A stretch of DNA of 64,000 nt from Fimbriimonas ginsengisoli Gsoil 348 (GTDB lineage: Bacteria > Armatimonadota > Fimbriimonadia > Fimbriimonadales > Fimbriimonadaceae). Under the pieces are notes generated by a model. That model searched no databases. It worked only from the letters and a program-made list of their open reading frames with translations, and had not been told where the DNA came from. Both the position numbers and the translations under genes were made by a program. The DNA lies in contig NZ_CP007139.1 in NCBI RefSeq assembly GCF_000724625.1, positions 1,984,001 through 2,048,000 on the forward strand. The letters run 5' to 3'. Every line of letters begins with the position of its first letter. The first letter of the stretch is position 1. Below, piece by piece: positions 15,906 through 24,394 of this stretch.

Positions 15906-16022
15906 CTACGCCTTGGAGAAAATGGGGGCGACGATCGCGATGAGGAGGGCGAAGATGGCGGCGAGGGCGAGCAGTTGCGAGATTGGGAAGCCGCCCACCG
16001 CTTTGTGATTGAGTTCCTTCAT
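15906..16022 (-). CDS. 38-residue pilin-like helical peptide
   Basis: The peptide begins MKELNHKAVGGF and continues as one hydrophobic helix (ISQLLALAAIFALLIAIVA) ending PIFSKA and a stop. The short basic leader, Gly-Phe cleavage site and helix match the N-terminus of type IV pilins and pseudopilins (GFTLIELL...ILFPVF), but the conserved Glu at mature position 5 is Gln and the globular head is missing. AGGAAAC lies about 8 nt before the ATG. It may be a decayed pseudopilin or a stand-alone membrane peptide. The open frame extends 93 nt upstream without a better start. Confidence 0.5.
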   Translation of the reverse strand: MKELNHKAVGGFPISQLLALAAIFALLIAIVAPIFSKA

Positions 16023-16160
16023 GGGTTTGTTTCCTTGCTCCGAATCCGTAGCGTCGGCGTCCCGCCGATGGTTCGACTTCGGTCGATTCGGAGCGTGATG
16101 AATTGCATACAACACCGAAATCGGCAGGTCCCCTAGCGTGACGCATCGGTTCGGGAAGAA

Positions 16161-16190
16161 GGTCCTGCCACGGGTGACGGGTTCAGGACC
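16161..16190. repeat. Short inverted repeat between gene ends
   Basis: GGTCCTG (16161-16167) and CAGGACC (16184-16190), followed on the plus strand by TTTG. It could be a weak terminator; the 16-nt loop and short stem make this uncertain. Confidence 0.35.
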
Positions 16191-16209
16191 TTTGCCCCTT
16201 CCGGCGAAC

Positions 16210-17316
16210 CTAGAAGTGGGCGGCGCCTTCCCAGGCGCTGGTTTGCCAGTTGTCGACGTGTTCGACCGGGTCGCACCACTGGGGCAGGTCTAAGATCAGC
16301 GCCTGGGCAAGTCCTTGAACGTACGGCTCGTAGATGCGACGAATCTCGGTCAGATGCCGATCGGCTTCGGGTCCGCGGCGCAGACGAAGCCCGTCGGCAT
16401 CCAGCCTCGCCCGGATCTGCGCAAGTCCCTCGGGGCTTAGGCGCGTCAGCTCACCGGCGGTAGGCGGGACGTCGAGGATGTAGGCGAGGTCGACGATAAC
16501 GTGTCGGCCCATCGCGAACGTGGAGCGCGCTTCAAAGCGGACCTCTTTGATCCAAGGCGCTTCGTCTTCGAATCCCATTTCGATCAATGCGCAGGCGTCG
16601 AGGATTGCGGTGAGCGATTTGAGCCAAGACTGGTCATCGTGTTGAGAACGGTAGTAGGCGAGCAGAGGATAGGAGAGATAGCTCTCCAGCGACTCGGCGC
16701 CGAACCGCTCCCAATCTTTCAGCAGCTCGGGCAGTTTGTCCATGCAGTCCGCCTCTGAGTAGCGGTGAAGGATTTCGGCTCCCATCGGATCTGAGCCAGC
16801 CTTACTGTCGAGCCGGAGCATTTGCACTTCGCGCCGGGAGAATCCGGTGTAGAGCACCGGGACGTAACCGATCACCAAGGCCAGGAAGCCGAACCCAACT
16901 CCGGCCTCCAAGACCGCGAGACCGCGCCCGATCACGTCGGTAGGGACGATATCACCGTAGCCGAGGGTGAAGAAGGTGACACCACTGAGGTAGAGCCCGC
17001 TCATCGGGGTCATCGTGGGACCGCTGAAGTGGATGCCCAAGCTCCAATAAATTAGAGCCCATCCGAGGATGATGAGCGCGGCCCAAAGTGAGATCAATCC
17101 GAGGAGGGTAAGCGGTGCGAAGGCCACCAGCAACATCTTTTTCCGCTGGCAGTCTCTCATCCGCCCGATGTACCGGTAGATGTTGCCGGCGACGTCGAAG
17201 AAGACGTTCGACATCCTCAGCCGCCGCATCACCGTGCGCGGCAATATGATCGTCTCGAAGGCGTCGACGAGCACGACGAGCACGCAGAGAACACCGATTA
17301 GGGTAGCGAGGAACAT
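16210..17316 (-). CDS. Two-TM potassium-channel-like protein with long cytoplasmic domain
   Basis: 368 residues. An N-terminal membrane segment (residues 1-20), two closely spaced spans around 60-95, a pore loop with the K+ selectivity filter FFTLGYGDIVPTD (about residues 113-125), then a span GRGLAVLEAGVGFGFLALVIGYVPVLY. The last 220 residues are cytoplasmic and helical, rich in Arg and Glu, and contain no RCK/TrkA nucleotide-binding signature that I can see, so gating differs from the common bacterial type. K+ conductance is well supported by the filter; the role of the tail is unknown. Confidence 0.8.
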   Translation of the reverse strand: MFLATLIGVLCVLVVLVDAFETIILPRTVMRRLRMSNVFFDVAGNIYRYIGRMRDCQRKKMLLVAFAPLTLLGLISLWAALIILGWALIYWSLGIHFSGPTMTPMSGLYLSGVTFFTLGYGDIVPTDVIGRGLAVLEAGVGFGFLALVIGYVPVLYTGFSRREVQMLRLDSKAGSDPMGAEILHRYSEADCMDKLPELLKDWERFGAESLESYLSYPLLAYYRSQHDDQSWLKSLTAILDACALIEMGFEDEAPWIKEVRFEARSTFAMGRHVIVDLAYILDVPPTAGELTRLSPEGLAQIRARLDADGLRLRRGPEADRHLTEIRRIYEPYVQGLAQALILDLPQWCDPVEHVDNWQTSAWEGAAHF

Positions 17317-17325
17317 GTTTCCAGT

Positions 17326-17430
17326 GTTAGCGGTTAGCGGTTAGCAGCAGGGGCGGATGGGACTGGCAAAACCTTAGTGGCACCTTACTTTAACCCCACT
17401 GCTAACCGCTAACTGCCAACTGCTAACCGC
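17326..17430. repeat. GTTAGCG-type short repeats in inverted halves
   Basis: Left: three GTTAGC/GGTTAGC units (17326-17346). Right: GCTAACCGCTAAC and GCTAACCGC units (17401-17430) in inverse orientation. The halves can pair across about 50 bp. Similar short-unit repeats occur at 29881-29901. Confidence 0.6.
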
Positions 17431-17435
17431 CGAAC

Positions 17436-19958
17436 TTACACCGGCGACCTCGTCGTTTTGATACGGTGGTGGCCGGCGAGGGAGCGGGCTTCGATCGACT
17501 CGGGGAGTTTGTCGCAACGGACTTCGATGACTTCGTCGAAGGAGGTGATGAAGTTATCCCGAAATGGGGAGGGGTCGCCGTCCGACGTCAGCATGAGGTC
17601 GAAGACCGGAGCGGTGGTGGCGATTCGGAGCACGCCGGCGGAGTGAGTGGAAACGGTTAGCAGCGCAGGGGGCGCTAGCCGCATGTTCTTCGGCTCGCCG
17701 AGCAGCATCCAGGTCGGGGCGGTATCGGTGGCGGAGGCGACGAGGATCGTCTCGCTGACGTTGAGCCCGGTGAGGTCGACCTCCAAAACGACTCCGCGCG
17801 AGTCGGGCTCCAACCCAGCTTCGCCGGCCCAGACTTCGATAAGCTCGCCGCTGAGCGTGTTGTAAGCCTCGATGGCAACGCCGAACTCCCAGGGGAAGAT
17901 GCTGTCGTTGCAGGCGTGAAGGCGTACCGTGGCGTTCTGTCGTTCGAGGGAGAGCATCCAGTCCGCGTACAAGCGCCGGAGCTCGTAGCCGAGCGCCTTG
18001 TAGTTGCCGTCGCAATCCATGATCGCCCAGCTTTGGACCGGCCAGCAGTCGTTAAGCTGCCAGATCAGGGAACCACGGCAAAACGGCGAGCGGCGATAGT
18101 GCTCCACGCCGAGGCGTAGGGCGTCGCGCTGGTTGAGCTGGCTGTAGTAGACCCAGTCTTCCAGCGTTTCGCTCTTCGGATAGTGCAGCTCCACGTAACC
18201 GTGGAAGGTGTCATGACCTTTGGCCGTCTTGTCGTGCCACTTGACGACGGGCGAGTGAGGATCCCAGTCCGTCTCGTCTAGGGTCTTGGCCCACACCGAG
18301 GCGCTGCAGGAGGAGGCGAATCCGTATTCGCTGCTGAAGCGGCCCTTGGAGTCAGCGTAATACTTCCAGTCGCCGCGGCCGTGCCACACGTCCCAGTTGT
18401 GCTGGTCACCGTAGCCGTCGGCGTTCGGTCCCCGGCGCTTGGCGTCGACCACGGACTCGTCGGGCGGAGTACCGATGGGGGAGGACGCGATGTAGCTGCG
18501 CCCCTTGTCGAACGCTTCCACCGCGGCGGGCAGAACCTCGTCGTACAGGTTGCTGCCGTAGTAGCGTGGTGGCTGGACGGCGGGGCCGCCCCACTGGTTG
18601 AAGAACATCTCGTGGTTCTCGTTGTTGCCGCACCAGAGCGCGAGGCTCGGATGGTTGCGGATTCGCTTGATGTTGACCTCGGCCTCGCGGGCGATCACGT
18701 CTTTCCAAGCTCCGGTGTCGGGATAGTAGGCGCAGCCGAAGGCAAAATCCTGCCAAACGAGGATCCCGAGCTCGTCGCAGAGGTCGTAGAATTCGTCGGT
18801 CTCGTAGAGCCCACCGCCCCAGACGCGAAGCATGTTGAACCCCATGTCGACCGCCTTTTCGAGCCGGTCTCTCAGGCGGGCGGCGTCGACTACGGAGGGG
18901 AACGAATGATCGGGGATCCAGTTGGCGCCGCGCGCCCAGATGGGTTGGCCGTTCACTTCGAATTCGAACGACTCGCCGTACACGTCCGGTTCTTGCTTCA
19001 GCTTGATCTCGCAAACGCCGACGTTGGTCTCCCAAACGTCCATGGCGTCTTCGCTTAGAAGCCCGGCTTGAATGACGCCGGCTTCCAATCGCTCTTCGTC
19101 GTCCTCGGCTTCGTCGAGGTCGACCTGGAATGGCATGAGGTCGGCGTCCGCGGGCATCAGGCCGCTGGTTAGAGTGAGGCTGTAAGGCTGGTCCGGACTC
19201 CACAGGAGTGGGCTCTTGAGTACGAACGAGCCATCGCCGACATGGCAGCCGATGCCGGCCAGGCAGTGGATGACAGCCCCCTCTCCTTCAATTTCCGAAC
19301 TCACGTCGATGACGTAGATGTCTCCGTCTTTCTTGGAGACTTTGGCATGGACGTCGACGATCCGGCCCGCGAATTCTAGCAGGCTAACTGGACGCCAGAT
19401 CCCGCAAGAGACAAGACGGGGACCCCAGTCCCAGCCGAACATGTATTGGGCCTTTCGAATGAACGAACGATCGTCCAAACGGTCGACGTTCTCTCCGAGG
19501 TTCTGCTCGGCGAAATACTCCTTCTTCCGCTTGTTTCCGACCCGTACCGCGGACTCGAATTCGACGCGCAGGTCGTTTCGGCCTTCCTTGAGTTTGCCGG
19601 TGACGTCGAGCTCGAGCGGCACGAACATGTTGTCGTGCTCGGTGAGTTTCTCGTCGTTCAGGTAGATCGAGCAGACGGTATCGAGTCCCTCGAATCGGAG
19701 GACGCGTTTCGGGAAATCCTCCTGTGGTTCCCATTCGAAGGAGGTTCGGTAGACCCAGTCGGCGAGGTCCACCCACTGGCACCCCAGCTCGTTCATCCGG
19801 ACGAACGGATCGGCGATCACGCCATTAGCGACGAGGTCGAGGTGGACATGCCCCGGCACCTGCGCCGGCAGCCACTCCGGCTTCACTGTCCCCACGCTCC
19901 GCCCCTCCGCCCCCCGCTCGATGAACTCCCAACCGGAGTGCAAGTACGTCGTCTGCAT
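17436..19958 (-). CDS. Beta-mannosidase-like glycoside hydrolase, family GH2
   Basis: About 840 residues with GH2 architecture: an N-terminal jelly-roll sugar-binding domain (SGWEFIERG..., PAQVPGHVHLDLVANGVI, WVYRTSFEW), immunoglobulin-like domain, TIM barrel and C-terminal beta domain. The acid/base Glu is in LWCGNNENHEMF, and the nucleophile is in the FSSEYGFASS segment; NMLRVWGGGLYETDEFYDLCDELGI is the barrel strand typical of beta-mannosidases. It removes terminal beta-mannose from oligosaccharides. No signal peptide, so probably cytoplasmic. The ATG at 19958 has TATCCT 8 nt upstream; the frame runs 84 nt further but through a hairpin repeat, which is not coding. Confidence 0.88.
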   Translation of the reverse strand: MQTTYLHSGWEFIERGAEGRSVGTVKPEWLPAQVPGHVHLDLVANGVIADPFVRMNELGCQWVDLADWVYRTSFEWEPQEDFPKRVLRFEGLDTVCSIYLNDEKLTEHDNMFVPLELDVTGKLKEGRNDLRVEFESAVRVGNKRKKEYFAEQNLGENVDRLDDRSFIRKAQYMFGWDWGPRLVSCGIWRPVSLLEFAGRIVDVHAKVSKKDGDIYVIDVSSEIEGEGAVIHCLAGIGCHVGDGSFVLKSPLLWSPDQPYSLTLTSGLMPADADLMPFQVDLDEAEDDEERLEAGVIQAGLLSEDAMDVWETNVGVCEIKLKQEPDVYGESFEFEVNGQPIWARGANWIPDHSFPSVVDAARLRDRLEKAVDMGFNMLRVWGGGLYETDEFYDLCDELGILVWQDFAFGCAYYPDTGAWKDVIAREAEVNIKRIRNHPSLALWCGNNENHEMFFNQWGGPAVQPPRYYGSNLYDEVLPAAVEAFDKGRSYIASSPIGTPPDESVVDAKRRGPNADGYGDQHNWDVWHGRGDWKYYADSKGRFSSEYGFASSCSASVWAKTLDETDWDPHSPVVKWHDKTAKGHDTFHGYVELHYPKSETLEDWVYYSQLNQRDALRLGVEHYRRSPFCRGSLIWQLNDCWPVQSWAIMDCDGNYKALGYELRRLYADWMLSLERQNATVRLHACNDSIFPWEFGVAIEAYNTLSGELIEVWAGEAGLEPDSRGVVLEVDLTGLNVSETILVASATDTAPTWMLLGEPKNMRLAPPALLTVSTHSAGVLRIATTAPVFDLMLTSDGDPSPFRDNFITSFDEVIEVRCDKLPESIEARSLAGHHRIKTTRSPV

Positions 19959-19985
19959 CTGGGAGGAGGATACTTGCTTCCTCCA

Positions 19986-20036
19986 TTTGGGAGTGCGCGA
20001 AGCTCTTCGCGCTTTTCCCCGGCGCGGAGCGCCGTC
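19986..20036. repeat. REP-A element, copy 1 (left flank of RAYT1)
   Basis: A 51-bp element with two hairpins: GCGCGAAG/CTTCGCGC around 19995-20012 and GGCGC/GCGCC at 20021-20033. It is the inverse of copy 2 at 20590-20640 with one mismatch, and the two bracket the transposase gene. Confidence 0.85.
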
Positions 20037-20568
20037 AATCAAAGTCGTCGTAAATCGAGATGTTATCGGTTTTGAAACTCATCACCGTTCGAAAGAACGG
20101 ATCCTCTGTATTTTCTCTAAACCACCTGGCGCTGCACCAGCGGTAAGTCGATGCATCGGCAACGAGGCCATGCTTAACCGGATTGGAATGCACGTAGGCG
20201 AGGCGGGCGAGATAGCTTTTCTCGTATGTCAAACGAGTGTCCCAGCAGCGGTACCAAACCTGGCGGCCTTGCACTCCATCGAGAGCATTGACCGCACGGG
20301 CGCTATTGCGGTGGATTCTCTGCGTTAGCTCCTCCCGTTGGAGCCCTTCGTCCGGAGAGAATCCGACGAAGTGATAGTGGTTTGAAAAGACGGCCCAGGC
20401 TTGGACCTGCCACCCCATGGCATGCAGGGTTTCCAACAGCGTATTTTCAAGCAGATCAAGTTTCTGTTCCGAGTCGAAAAGTTTTTGCTTGTGAAGGGTT
20501 GAGGCCGTCACGATGTATGCGCCAGGGTGGTTCACCTCATGAGAAGGCGAATGGGGCCAATTTTGCAT
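20035..20568 (-). CDS. REP-associated tyrosine transposase RAYT1 (IS200-like Y1 domain)
   Basis: 177 residues. Single-strand DNA transposase domain of the Y1/HuH kind: the metal-binding HuH pair is His64 and His66 in FSNHYHFVGF, and the likely catalytic Tyr is Tyr125 in LAYVHSNPVKHG. This short variant with an RCWDTRLTYEKSYLARL segment is typical of domesticated RAYTs, which are present once per genome or in few copies and process REP hairpins rather than whole insertion sequences. It is bracketed by near-perfect 51-bp inverted REP-A elements. TACTCT lies 7 nt before the ATG. It appears intact. Confidence 0.9.
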   Translation of the reverse strand: MQNWPHSPSHEVNHPGAYIVTASTLHKQKLFDSEQKLDLLENTLLETLHAMGWQVQAWAVFSNHYHFVGFSPDEGLQREELTQRIHRNSARAVNALDGVQGRQVWYRCWDTRLTYEKSYLARLAYVHSNPVKHGLVADASTYRWCSARWFRENTEDPFFRTVMSFKTDNISIYDDFD

Positions 20569-20589
20569 GACTTATAGAGTAGCGTTAAG

Positions 20590-20640
20590 GACGGCGCTCC
20601 GCGCCGGGGAAAAGCGCGAAGAGCTTCGCGCAGTCCCAAA
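20590..20640. repeat. REP-A element, copy 2 (right flank of RAYT1)
   Basis: Inverse of copy 1 with a single difference (C to G at 20633). Together they give a 655-bp unit from 19986 to 20640 that contains only the transposase gene and its promoter. Confidence 0.85.
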
Positions 20641-20650
20641 ATGCGAGGAC

Positions 20651-22429
20651 TTACGCCCCGACGAATTCGTAGAGTTCGGCGTAGCGGCCGCCTTGGCGGA
20701 GGAGCTCTTCGTGGGTGCCCATTTCGGCGACTCGGCCGTCGGCGACGACGGCGATTTGGTCGGCGTTGACGACGGTGGAGAGACGGTGGGCGATGACGAG
20801 GGTGGTTCGGCCGTCCATCAGGCGGTCTAACGCCTCTCGAACGAGCGATTCGGACTTCGTGTCGAGCGCCGACGTCGCTTCGTCGAGGATGAGAATCTTG
20901 GGGTCCTTAAGCAACGCCCGGGCGATCGCGACGCGTTGGCGCTGACCGCCGGACAGAGTGATGCCGCGTTCGCCGATCATCGTCTCGTAGCCGGTTGGAA
21001 AGCCGAGGACGAACTCCTCGACGTTCGCGCTGCGAGCGGCGGCCTCGACTTCCGCGTCGGTGGCGTCGAGTCGCCCGTAACGGATGTTCTCCCTTAGGGT
21101 GCCGTTGAACAGGATCGGCTCTTGGGGCACGATGCCGATATGCTCGCGTACCGATCCGCGCTGCATGTTGCGGATCGGTACGCCGTCAATAAGAATTTCG
21201 CCACTCTGGGGCTCGTAGAACCGGTACACCAGCGATGCCAGGGTCGTCTTGCCGGCTCCGCTCGGGCCGACGATGGCGGTGACCTTCCCAGCCGGGGCGA
21301 CCAGGCTCAGGCCGGTCAAAACCGGGGTGTCGGCAACGTACTGGAACTCGATTTGGTTGAAAACCACCTCGCCCGGCCCATGCGGAAATGGAACCGCCCC
21401 CACCGAGTCGACCTCTTCGGCCCCCTCGTCGAGGATCGCAAAGAGCCGGTCCGCGGCGCCGGTTGCCCGCTGGAGGCGAGTGTATAGGGCGGCGAGCGTC
21501 GCCATCGGTTGCGTGATGAACGCGAGCATCACTAGGAAGCCGATGACGTCGCCGACTTGGAAGGTGCCGCTCAGCACCCCGCGAGCTCCGTACCACATGC
21601 ATCCGATGAGCATCAAGGTGAATCCGGCCGCGCCCACGGTGGCCATCATCGCCTCCCACTTGGAGCCGCGCATCTGGAGACGGAAGGTGTGTCCCAGGCG
21701 GCGGCGGGCTTGCTCGTCTTCATACGGTTCCCGAGCGAACGCTTTCACCAGGCGTATGTTCGCGAGCGCCTCCGTCATCGAGCCCATCGCCTCCGCCAGC
21801 GAATCGAGCGCCTCGCGATTGATCTTTCGCAGCGCCCTTCCGGTGGTTACGAAGAACGCCATCACGAAGACGAGCACGGTGACGATGACGACGGTGAGTC
21901 GCCAGTTCATCCAGACCGCGATCCCGATCCCGCCGAACAGGAGAATGAGTTGGCCGGCGAGGCGGACGAGGTCGTCCGTAAGCGTCGCTTGAAGCTGCGT
22001 GACGTCGTTCGAGAGGTGGGAGGTGAGGTCGCCGGACCGCGTCTTGTCGAAGAAGGTGACCGGCAACCGTTGCAGGTGCGAGAAGAGTCGCAGCCGCAGG
22101 TCCATCACAATCCGGTTCCCGGCGAGGGAAGAGAGGATGAACTGGACGTACCCGAACGCCGATCCGAGCAGGATGATGCCGAGGAATAGGAGGGCATCGC
22201 GGTCGAGCTCGCCGACGCTCTTCGATTGAGTGACCCGGTTGACGGTCTCCCGAATCATGAGCGGCAACACGAGTTGCAGGGCGGTGCCTAAAAGGGCGAG
22301 TACGCCGGCGAAGGTCAGAAGCTTCCGATGCGGCAACGCCAATCCGACCAGCCGGATGATGGAAGCCCAAGAGACCTTTCGCTTCAGGTCTTCGTCATGG
22401 GTCGAGGTCGTAGTAGGGGAACGTCGCAT
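20651..22429 (-). CDS. ABC transporter, fused permease and ATPase (MsbA/BmrA type)
   Basis: About 592 residues. Six membrane spans (residues about 30-320; the coupling region includes PVTFFDKTRSGDLTSHLSNDV) precede an ATPase domain with Walker A VGPSGAGKTTLA, Q-loop IVPQEPILF, signature LSGGQRQRVAIARAL, Walker B ILILDEATSALD and H-loop VIAHRLSTV, all intact. It acts as a homodimeric or paired exporter of lipids, drugs or peptides; the cargo is not evident. A heterodimer partner is not adjacent. I chose ATG 22429; the frame extends 144 nt further but would overlap the divergent gene at 22538. Confidence 0.92.
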   Translation of the reverse strand: MRRSPTTTSTHDEDLKRKVSWASIIRLVGLALPHRKLLTFAGVLALLGTALQLVLPLMIRETVNRVTQSKSVGELDRDALLFLGIILLGSAFGYVQFILSSLAGNRIVMDLRLRLFSHLQRLPVTFFDKTRSGDLTSHLSNDVTQLQATLTDDLVRLAGQLILLFGGIGIAVWMNWRLTVVIVTVLVFVMAFFVTTGRALRKINREALDSLAEAMGSMTEALANIRLVKAFAREPYEDEQARRRLGHTFRLQMRGSKWEAMMATVGAAGFTLMLIGCMWYGARGVLSGTFQVGDVIGFLVMLAFITQPMATLAALYTRLQRATGAADRLFAILDEGAEEVDSVGAVPFPHGPGEVVFNQIEFQYVADTPVLTGLSLVAPAGKVTAIVGPSGAGKTTLASLVYRFYEPQSGEILIDGVPIRNMQRGSVREHIGIVPQEPILFNGTLRENIRYGRLDATDAEVEAAARSANVEEFVLGFPTGYETMIGERGITLSGGQRQRVAIARALLKDPKILILDEATSALDTKSESLVREALDRLMDGRTTLVIAHRLSTVVNADQIAVVADGRVAEMGTHEELLRQGGRYAELYEFVGA

Positions 22430-22525
22430 CGCGGGTTTTCGGAGGTTCCTACGCTCAAGTATGGCGAATTGACGACTCAAGACCGAATACCCCCAGTGAG
22501 TTATTCGTAAAGGCGCAGGTTCGGA

Positions 22526-22531
22526 TACCGT
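22526..22531 (+). promoter_or_regulatory. -10 hexamer of a probable leaderless promoter
   Basis: TACCGT ends 6 nt before the GTG at 22538, in the 108-bp space between two divergent genes. Confidence 0.5.
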
Positions 22532-22537
22532 AAGAGG

Positions 22538-24382
22538 GTGCTTACGCCCATCGCGCTGGTGCTGCTCAGTCAAGCCGGGAGTTGGACCTGGAGCCCCAAG
22601 ATCGCGTCAAAGGGTGAGTTCGACAAGCTTGCGGGAGTGACCGACGTGCCGTACCGCATGGCCCACGTGCGGTTCATGATCGATCGTCGGCAGGGGAACA
22701 GAATCTATTACATCGACTCCCGCAACGACCGCCACCACCGGGAATTTGCCAACCACCTCTATCTCTCTTTGGAGTCGGAACAGACCTTTTTCGCAAACAA
22801 TACTCTCAAGGAGAATCGCCGTTTCGTGCTCGGCTGGTTGGCGTATCAATCTCCGGTGAAGCAGTGGACGTACGAGTTCTGGGATGGCGACCAGATTACG
22901 CCGGATCTTCTCCGTCTCACTCACCGCATCGTTAAAGACACCTTCTTCGCCTCCGTATCGTTTAAGCCGAATTCGGTTCGGCAGGAAGAGGTTTCGAATT
23001 CCCTTGGGATTCCTCGAGTGCTCGTTCGCGAGATCATGCGGAGCCAGAAATATCAACCTCTGAACTTGGGCTTCGGCATCGGCCGCCTCCGAATCGTCAA
23101 CAAATCGGAGGAAGTGGCCGACGCGGGACCAGAAGATATCGTTGTCCTGGCCGATACCCCGGCGGGAGCGCCGCCGGTCGCGGGCCTTATCTTTGCTCAA
23201 CCTACCACGCCGCTGAGCCACCTCGGATTGCTCGCCAGAGGGTGGAAGATTCCAAGTGCCACCATCGTCGGTGCGCTCGACTTGTTCAAACACCTCGAAG
23301 GAAAACTCGTGGCGTACCGAACGGAGCCGGGCGAGTTTCACCTTCATCTGGCGGAGCCAGAGCAGATTTCCGTATGGGAGGCGGCCAAGGCTAAACAACG
23401 GCGGCTCTCATCGCCGAAGCTCGACATCTCGGTCACCAAATTAGCCTCTCTGTCCCAGCAGACCGCGGCAGATTCCGTGGCCTACGGCGCCAAGTCCGCA
23501 AATCTAGGGGAGGTGATGCATGCCGGTTTAGCTGGGGTGACGGTGCCAAACGGGTTCACGCTCCCCTTCTCGGCTTACGAACGATTCGTGCATGCGAACC
23601 ACTTGGACGAGAAGATTCGGGAGGCTATGAACGACGCGACGGAGAACGGAACCCTCCGGCGGGCTCGGCTCAAGGCGCTTCGGGAGAGCTTTTGCGCCGG
23701 TTCCATTCCGGGCGATTTAGCGAGGGAGATCTTGGCCCGAGCTAAGAGCGAGTTTGGTGACAAGGGCGTGTTCGTTCGAAGCTCCACTAACTCGGAGGAT
23801 CTCCCCAACTTTAGCGGCGCGGGGCTCTATTCAACGGTGCCAAACGTGAAAGGTCCCGATGCGTTGCTGGCCGCGGTTCGAACCGTTTGGAGCTCCGTTT
23901 GGAATGACGACGCGTACCTCGCCCGCGAGCGAGCGGGTATCGATCATCGAAGGGTCGCGATGGCGGTCCTTATCCAAGAGGGGGTGCCGTCGGAATCATC
24001 GGGCGTTACGATCACGGCAAATCCATTCGATGCGGGAGATGAAGGGGCCGTCTATATCAGTGCCAAGCGAGGCCTTGGAATCCGGGTGGTGGACGGAAAG
24101 AAGGTGCCCGAGCAGATCGTCTTTCATGTCGGAAGCAACGCGGTGTTGGTTCTCACCCGATCGGACGAAGACAGTTTGCTCGCCTTCGATCCGAAGGGAG
24201 GAGTGATGGAAGTTCCGACGGCTCCTCAAAGGGCGGTACTCAGCGACTCACTTGTTCGCCGTCTCGCGACGGCGAGCCTAGCGCTTCAGCGAATCTTCGG
24301 CAACAAACCCCAGGACATCGAGTGGGCGGTAGTGGGGGAGAAGATCTTCATCCTCCAGTCGCGCCCTTACGCGCGAAGCTAA
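22538..24382 (+). CDS. Secreted PEP-synthase/PPDK-like protein with swapped domains
   Basis: 614 residues. It starts with a short hydrophobic segment (MLTPIALVLLSQAGSWTW) that looks like a signal peptide. An N-terminal region of about 190 residues is not recognised. Next comes a phosphohistidine swivelling domain (AGLIFAQPTTPLSHLGLLARGWKIPSATI), whose His is in SHLGLLARG, and last the ATP-grasp domain of PEP synthase/PPDK (VAYGAKSANLGEVMHAGLAGVTVPNGFTLP, FVRSSTNSEDLPNFSGAG, DIEWAVVGEKIFILQSRP). In PpsA and PPDK the ATP-grasp domain comes first, and the enzyme is cytosolic. No PEP/pyruvate-binding barrel is present. It could be an ATP-dependent dikinase with another acceptor; function not assigned. 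Confidence 0.75.
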   Translation: MLTPIALVLLSQAGSWTWSPKIASKGEFDKLAGVTDVPYRMAHVRFMIDRRQGNRIYYIDSRNDRHHREFANHLYLSLESEQTFFANNTLKENRRFVLGWLAYQSPVKQWTYEFWDGDQITPDLLRLTHRIVKDTFFASVSFKPNSVRQEEVSNSLGIPRVLVREIMRSQKYQPLNLGFGIGRLRIVNKSEEVADAGPEDIVVLADTPAGAPPVAGLIFAQPTTPLSHLGLLARGWKIPSATIVGALDLFKHLEGKLVAYRTEPGEFHLHLAEPEQISVWEAAKAKQRRLSSPKLDISVTKLASLSQQTAADSVAYGAKSANLGEVMHAGLAGVTVPNGFTLPFSAYERFVHANHLDEKIREAMNDATENGTLRRARLKALRESFCAGSIPGDLAREILARAKSEFGDKGVFVRSSTNSEDLPNFSGAGLYSTVPNVKGPDALLAAVRTVWSSVWNDDAYLARERAGIDHRRVAMAVLIQEGVPSESSGVTITANPFDAGDEGAVYISAKRGLGIRVVDGKKVPEQIVFHVGSNAVLVLTRSDEDSLLAFDPKGGVMEVPTAPQRAVLSDSLVRRLATASLALQRIFGNKPQDIEWAVVGEKIFILQSRPYARS

Positions 24383-24394
24383 GTCGGCCGCCGT

